Assembly: GCF_003710985.1 (NCBI RefSeq)
Contig: NZ_RHHT01000015.1
Location: 62,001 to 126,000, forward strand
Length of the DNA: 64,000 nt
Direction of reading: 5' to 3'
From: Brevibacillus panacihumi
Lineage (GTDB): Bacteria > Bacillota > Bacilli > Brevibacillales > Brevibacillaceae
The notes below the pieces were generated by a model, which did not search any database, was not told the DNA's origin, and saw nothing but the letters and a program-made list of their open reading frames with translations. A program made the position numbers and the translations under genes. The stretch's first letter is position 1; each line of letters starts with the position of its first letter. Positions 63,181 to 64,000 of the stretch are shown piece after piece.

Positions 63181-63762
63181 ATGACAACCTACTACTATTT
63201 TACCTGCACAAAATGCGGGACCAGAGGAGGTTCTTTGGAGAGTCAGGCATGGGGTTGGGGCAACTTCGACATGATCGAATCGTTTAAATACCTTGCCTAC
63301 CATATTGAAAAATGCGGAGAAGATTCGATCCGGGTCATTTCCGAAGAAGTGGAGCAGTACGTGGATCTTTTGCACGATGAATACAATCAGTTTTTGGAGG
63401 AGACCAAGCATATTTTCCCCCATTCCAAGGACTGGGAATTTCTTGCTCACGCGAAGACTTTGACGGTAGATGAGCTAAAACAGAGATGGGTGGATGAACA
63501 GACCATTTCGGTCTCTGATGAGCGTGTGAAAATAATGGGTCAACTGCAGGGAATTGAGATCGTAAAGGAAGGACCTGGATACTTCCATTTTCTAGGGCGT
63601 GTCGCTTGCCAGAATGGCCAGTCGTGGAAAGTTCTGGCCCATACAAGGGAATTGCCTCAGATGAACCAATCCTATATGATCATGGGAGTGAGGCTGCAGC
63701 ATCCAGAGTATGGTGAAGTGCTGGAAGTCCAAAAACTGCTGCAAACGTCCCAGAAAGCGTAA
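63181..63762 (+). CDS. Conserved-looking protein of unknown function with CxxC motif
   Basis: I do not recognise this 193-residue soluble protein. CTKCG at about 9-13, then HIEKC at about 41-45, could supply four zinc or redox ligands (two Cys, one His, one Cys). The middle part is acidic and helical (about 48-115). The C-terminal 70 residues look beta-rich (VKIMGQLQGIEIVKEGPGYFHFLGRV). GGAGAAAG precedes the ATG. It is followed 18 bases later by thiM and is probably in the same transcript, but no thiamine link is visible in the sequence. Confidence 0.7.
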   Translation: MTTYYYFTCTKCGTRGGSLESQAWGWGNFDMIESFKYLAYHIEKCGEDSIRVISEEVEQYVDLLHDEYNQFLEETKHIFPHSKDWEFLAHAKTLTVDELKQRWVDEQTISVSDERVKIMGQLQGIEIVKEGPGYFHFLGRVACQNGQSWKVLAHTRELPQMNQSYMIMGVRLQHPEYGEVLEVQKLLQTSQKA

Positions 63763-63780
63763 AGTGAGAGGAGAGTCCTC

Positions 63781-64000
63781 ATGCAACTAGAGTTGGTAAA
63801 ACAGTGTTTGGAAAAGGTACGCCAGGTCAATCCGTTGGTTCATCATATCACGAATGTGGTTGTCACCAATTTTACAGCGAATGGCTTGCTGGCTTTGGGA
63901 GCATCCCCTGTCATGGCCTACGCCAAGCAAGAGGTTGCCGAAATGGCGCGGATTGCCGGCGCGCTGGTTCTCAATATCGGAACCTTGAACGAAACGGAAG
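63781..64000 (+). CDS. thiM: Hydroxyethylthiazole kinase, N-terminal part
   Basis: The first 73 codons of ThiM; the gene continues past the window end. [32 protein letters not shown] is the conserved N-terminal substrate-binding region of the family, with the usual start near residue 17. ThiM phosphorylates 4-methyl-5-hydroxyethylthiazole for thiamine salvage. GAGAGGAGAG precedes the ATG. No TPP riboswitch is seen directly upstream. Confidence 0.93.
   Translation, partial: MQLELVKQCLEKVRQVNPLVHHITNVVVTNFTANGLLALGASPVMAYAKQEVAEMARIAGALVLNIGTLNETE

Overview
The window looks like the chromosome of a low- to mid-GC Gram-positive bacterium of the Bacillota, most likely a Brevibacillus/Paenibacillaceae relative. 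This is inferred from strong GGAGG-type ribosome binding sites, frequent GTG and TTG starts, lipobox-type solute-binding lipoproteins, a SARP-like response regulator and a type II Mn-dependent pyrophosphatase. I see no rRNA, tRNA, insertion sequence, prophage or CRISPR array. Nearly all genes lie on the plus strand; aroK, a DUF3267-like membrane protein, dapF and a dicarboxylate symporter are on the minus strand.

Region 1 (1-3.3 kb): the end of a TRAP transporter operon (DctP C-terminus, DctQ, DctM), followed by a LacI-type regulator. aroK lies on the opposite strand.

Region 2 (4.2-21.9 kb): a large organic-acid catabolic region. A near-consensus promoter with a clustered TATCGA operator drives a family I CoA-transferase, a MaoC-type hydratase, a TctC lipoprotein, a ketopantoate-reductase-like enzyme and a VOC protein. 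Then come a second LacI regulator and a LysR regulator. A second operon encodes a short citrate-synthase-fold (citryl-CoA-lyase-like) enzyme, a zinc alcohol dehydrogenase, a ThDP enzyme, a CoA-acylating aldehyde dehydrogenase, a TIM-barrel isomerase-like protein, a divergent type II dehydroquinase, a complete TctCBA transporter and an aldo-keto reductase. Together these suggest uptake, CoA activation, hydration, lyase cleavage and aldehyde-to-acyl-CoA oxidation of an unknown (poly)carboxylate. I do not recognise the pathway.

Region 3 (22-43.6 kb): a peptide-scavenging island. It holds two complete Dpp-type ABC importers (solute-binding protein, B, C, D, F), each interleaved or followed by penicillin-binding-fold hydrolases that lack signal peptides: a PBP4-like enzyme, a class-A-like enzyme and two AmpC/esterase-like paralogues. 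It also holds an M81 (MlrC-type) peptidase, an M55 D-aminopeptidase, an RpiR regulator, and an N-succinylamino acid racemase/GNAT pair of the kind known to convert D- into L-amino acids. I read this as an intracellular system for using peptides that contain D-amino acids, such as murein fragments or D-residue peptides.

Region 4 (43.7-50.1 kb): an orphan REC-SARP regulator behind a perfect palindrome, a Tat-signal P1 (S58) peptidase, a DUF3267-like protein, dapF, a Na+/H+:dicarboxylate symporter and a quinone-oxidoreductase-type dehydrogenase.

Region 5 (50.2-56 kb): a third peptide ABC importer, oppBCDFA. Region 6 (56.2-62 kb): ppaC, a metallo-beta-lactamase-fold hydrolase, then a cobalamin riboswitch controlling btuF-btuC-btuD-cobU. 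Region 7 (62-64 kb): a structured leader of unknown type before a YitT-like membrane protein, an unrecognised CxxC protein, and the start of thiM, which runs off the window.
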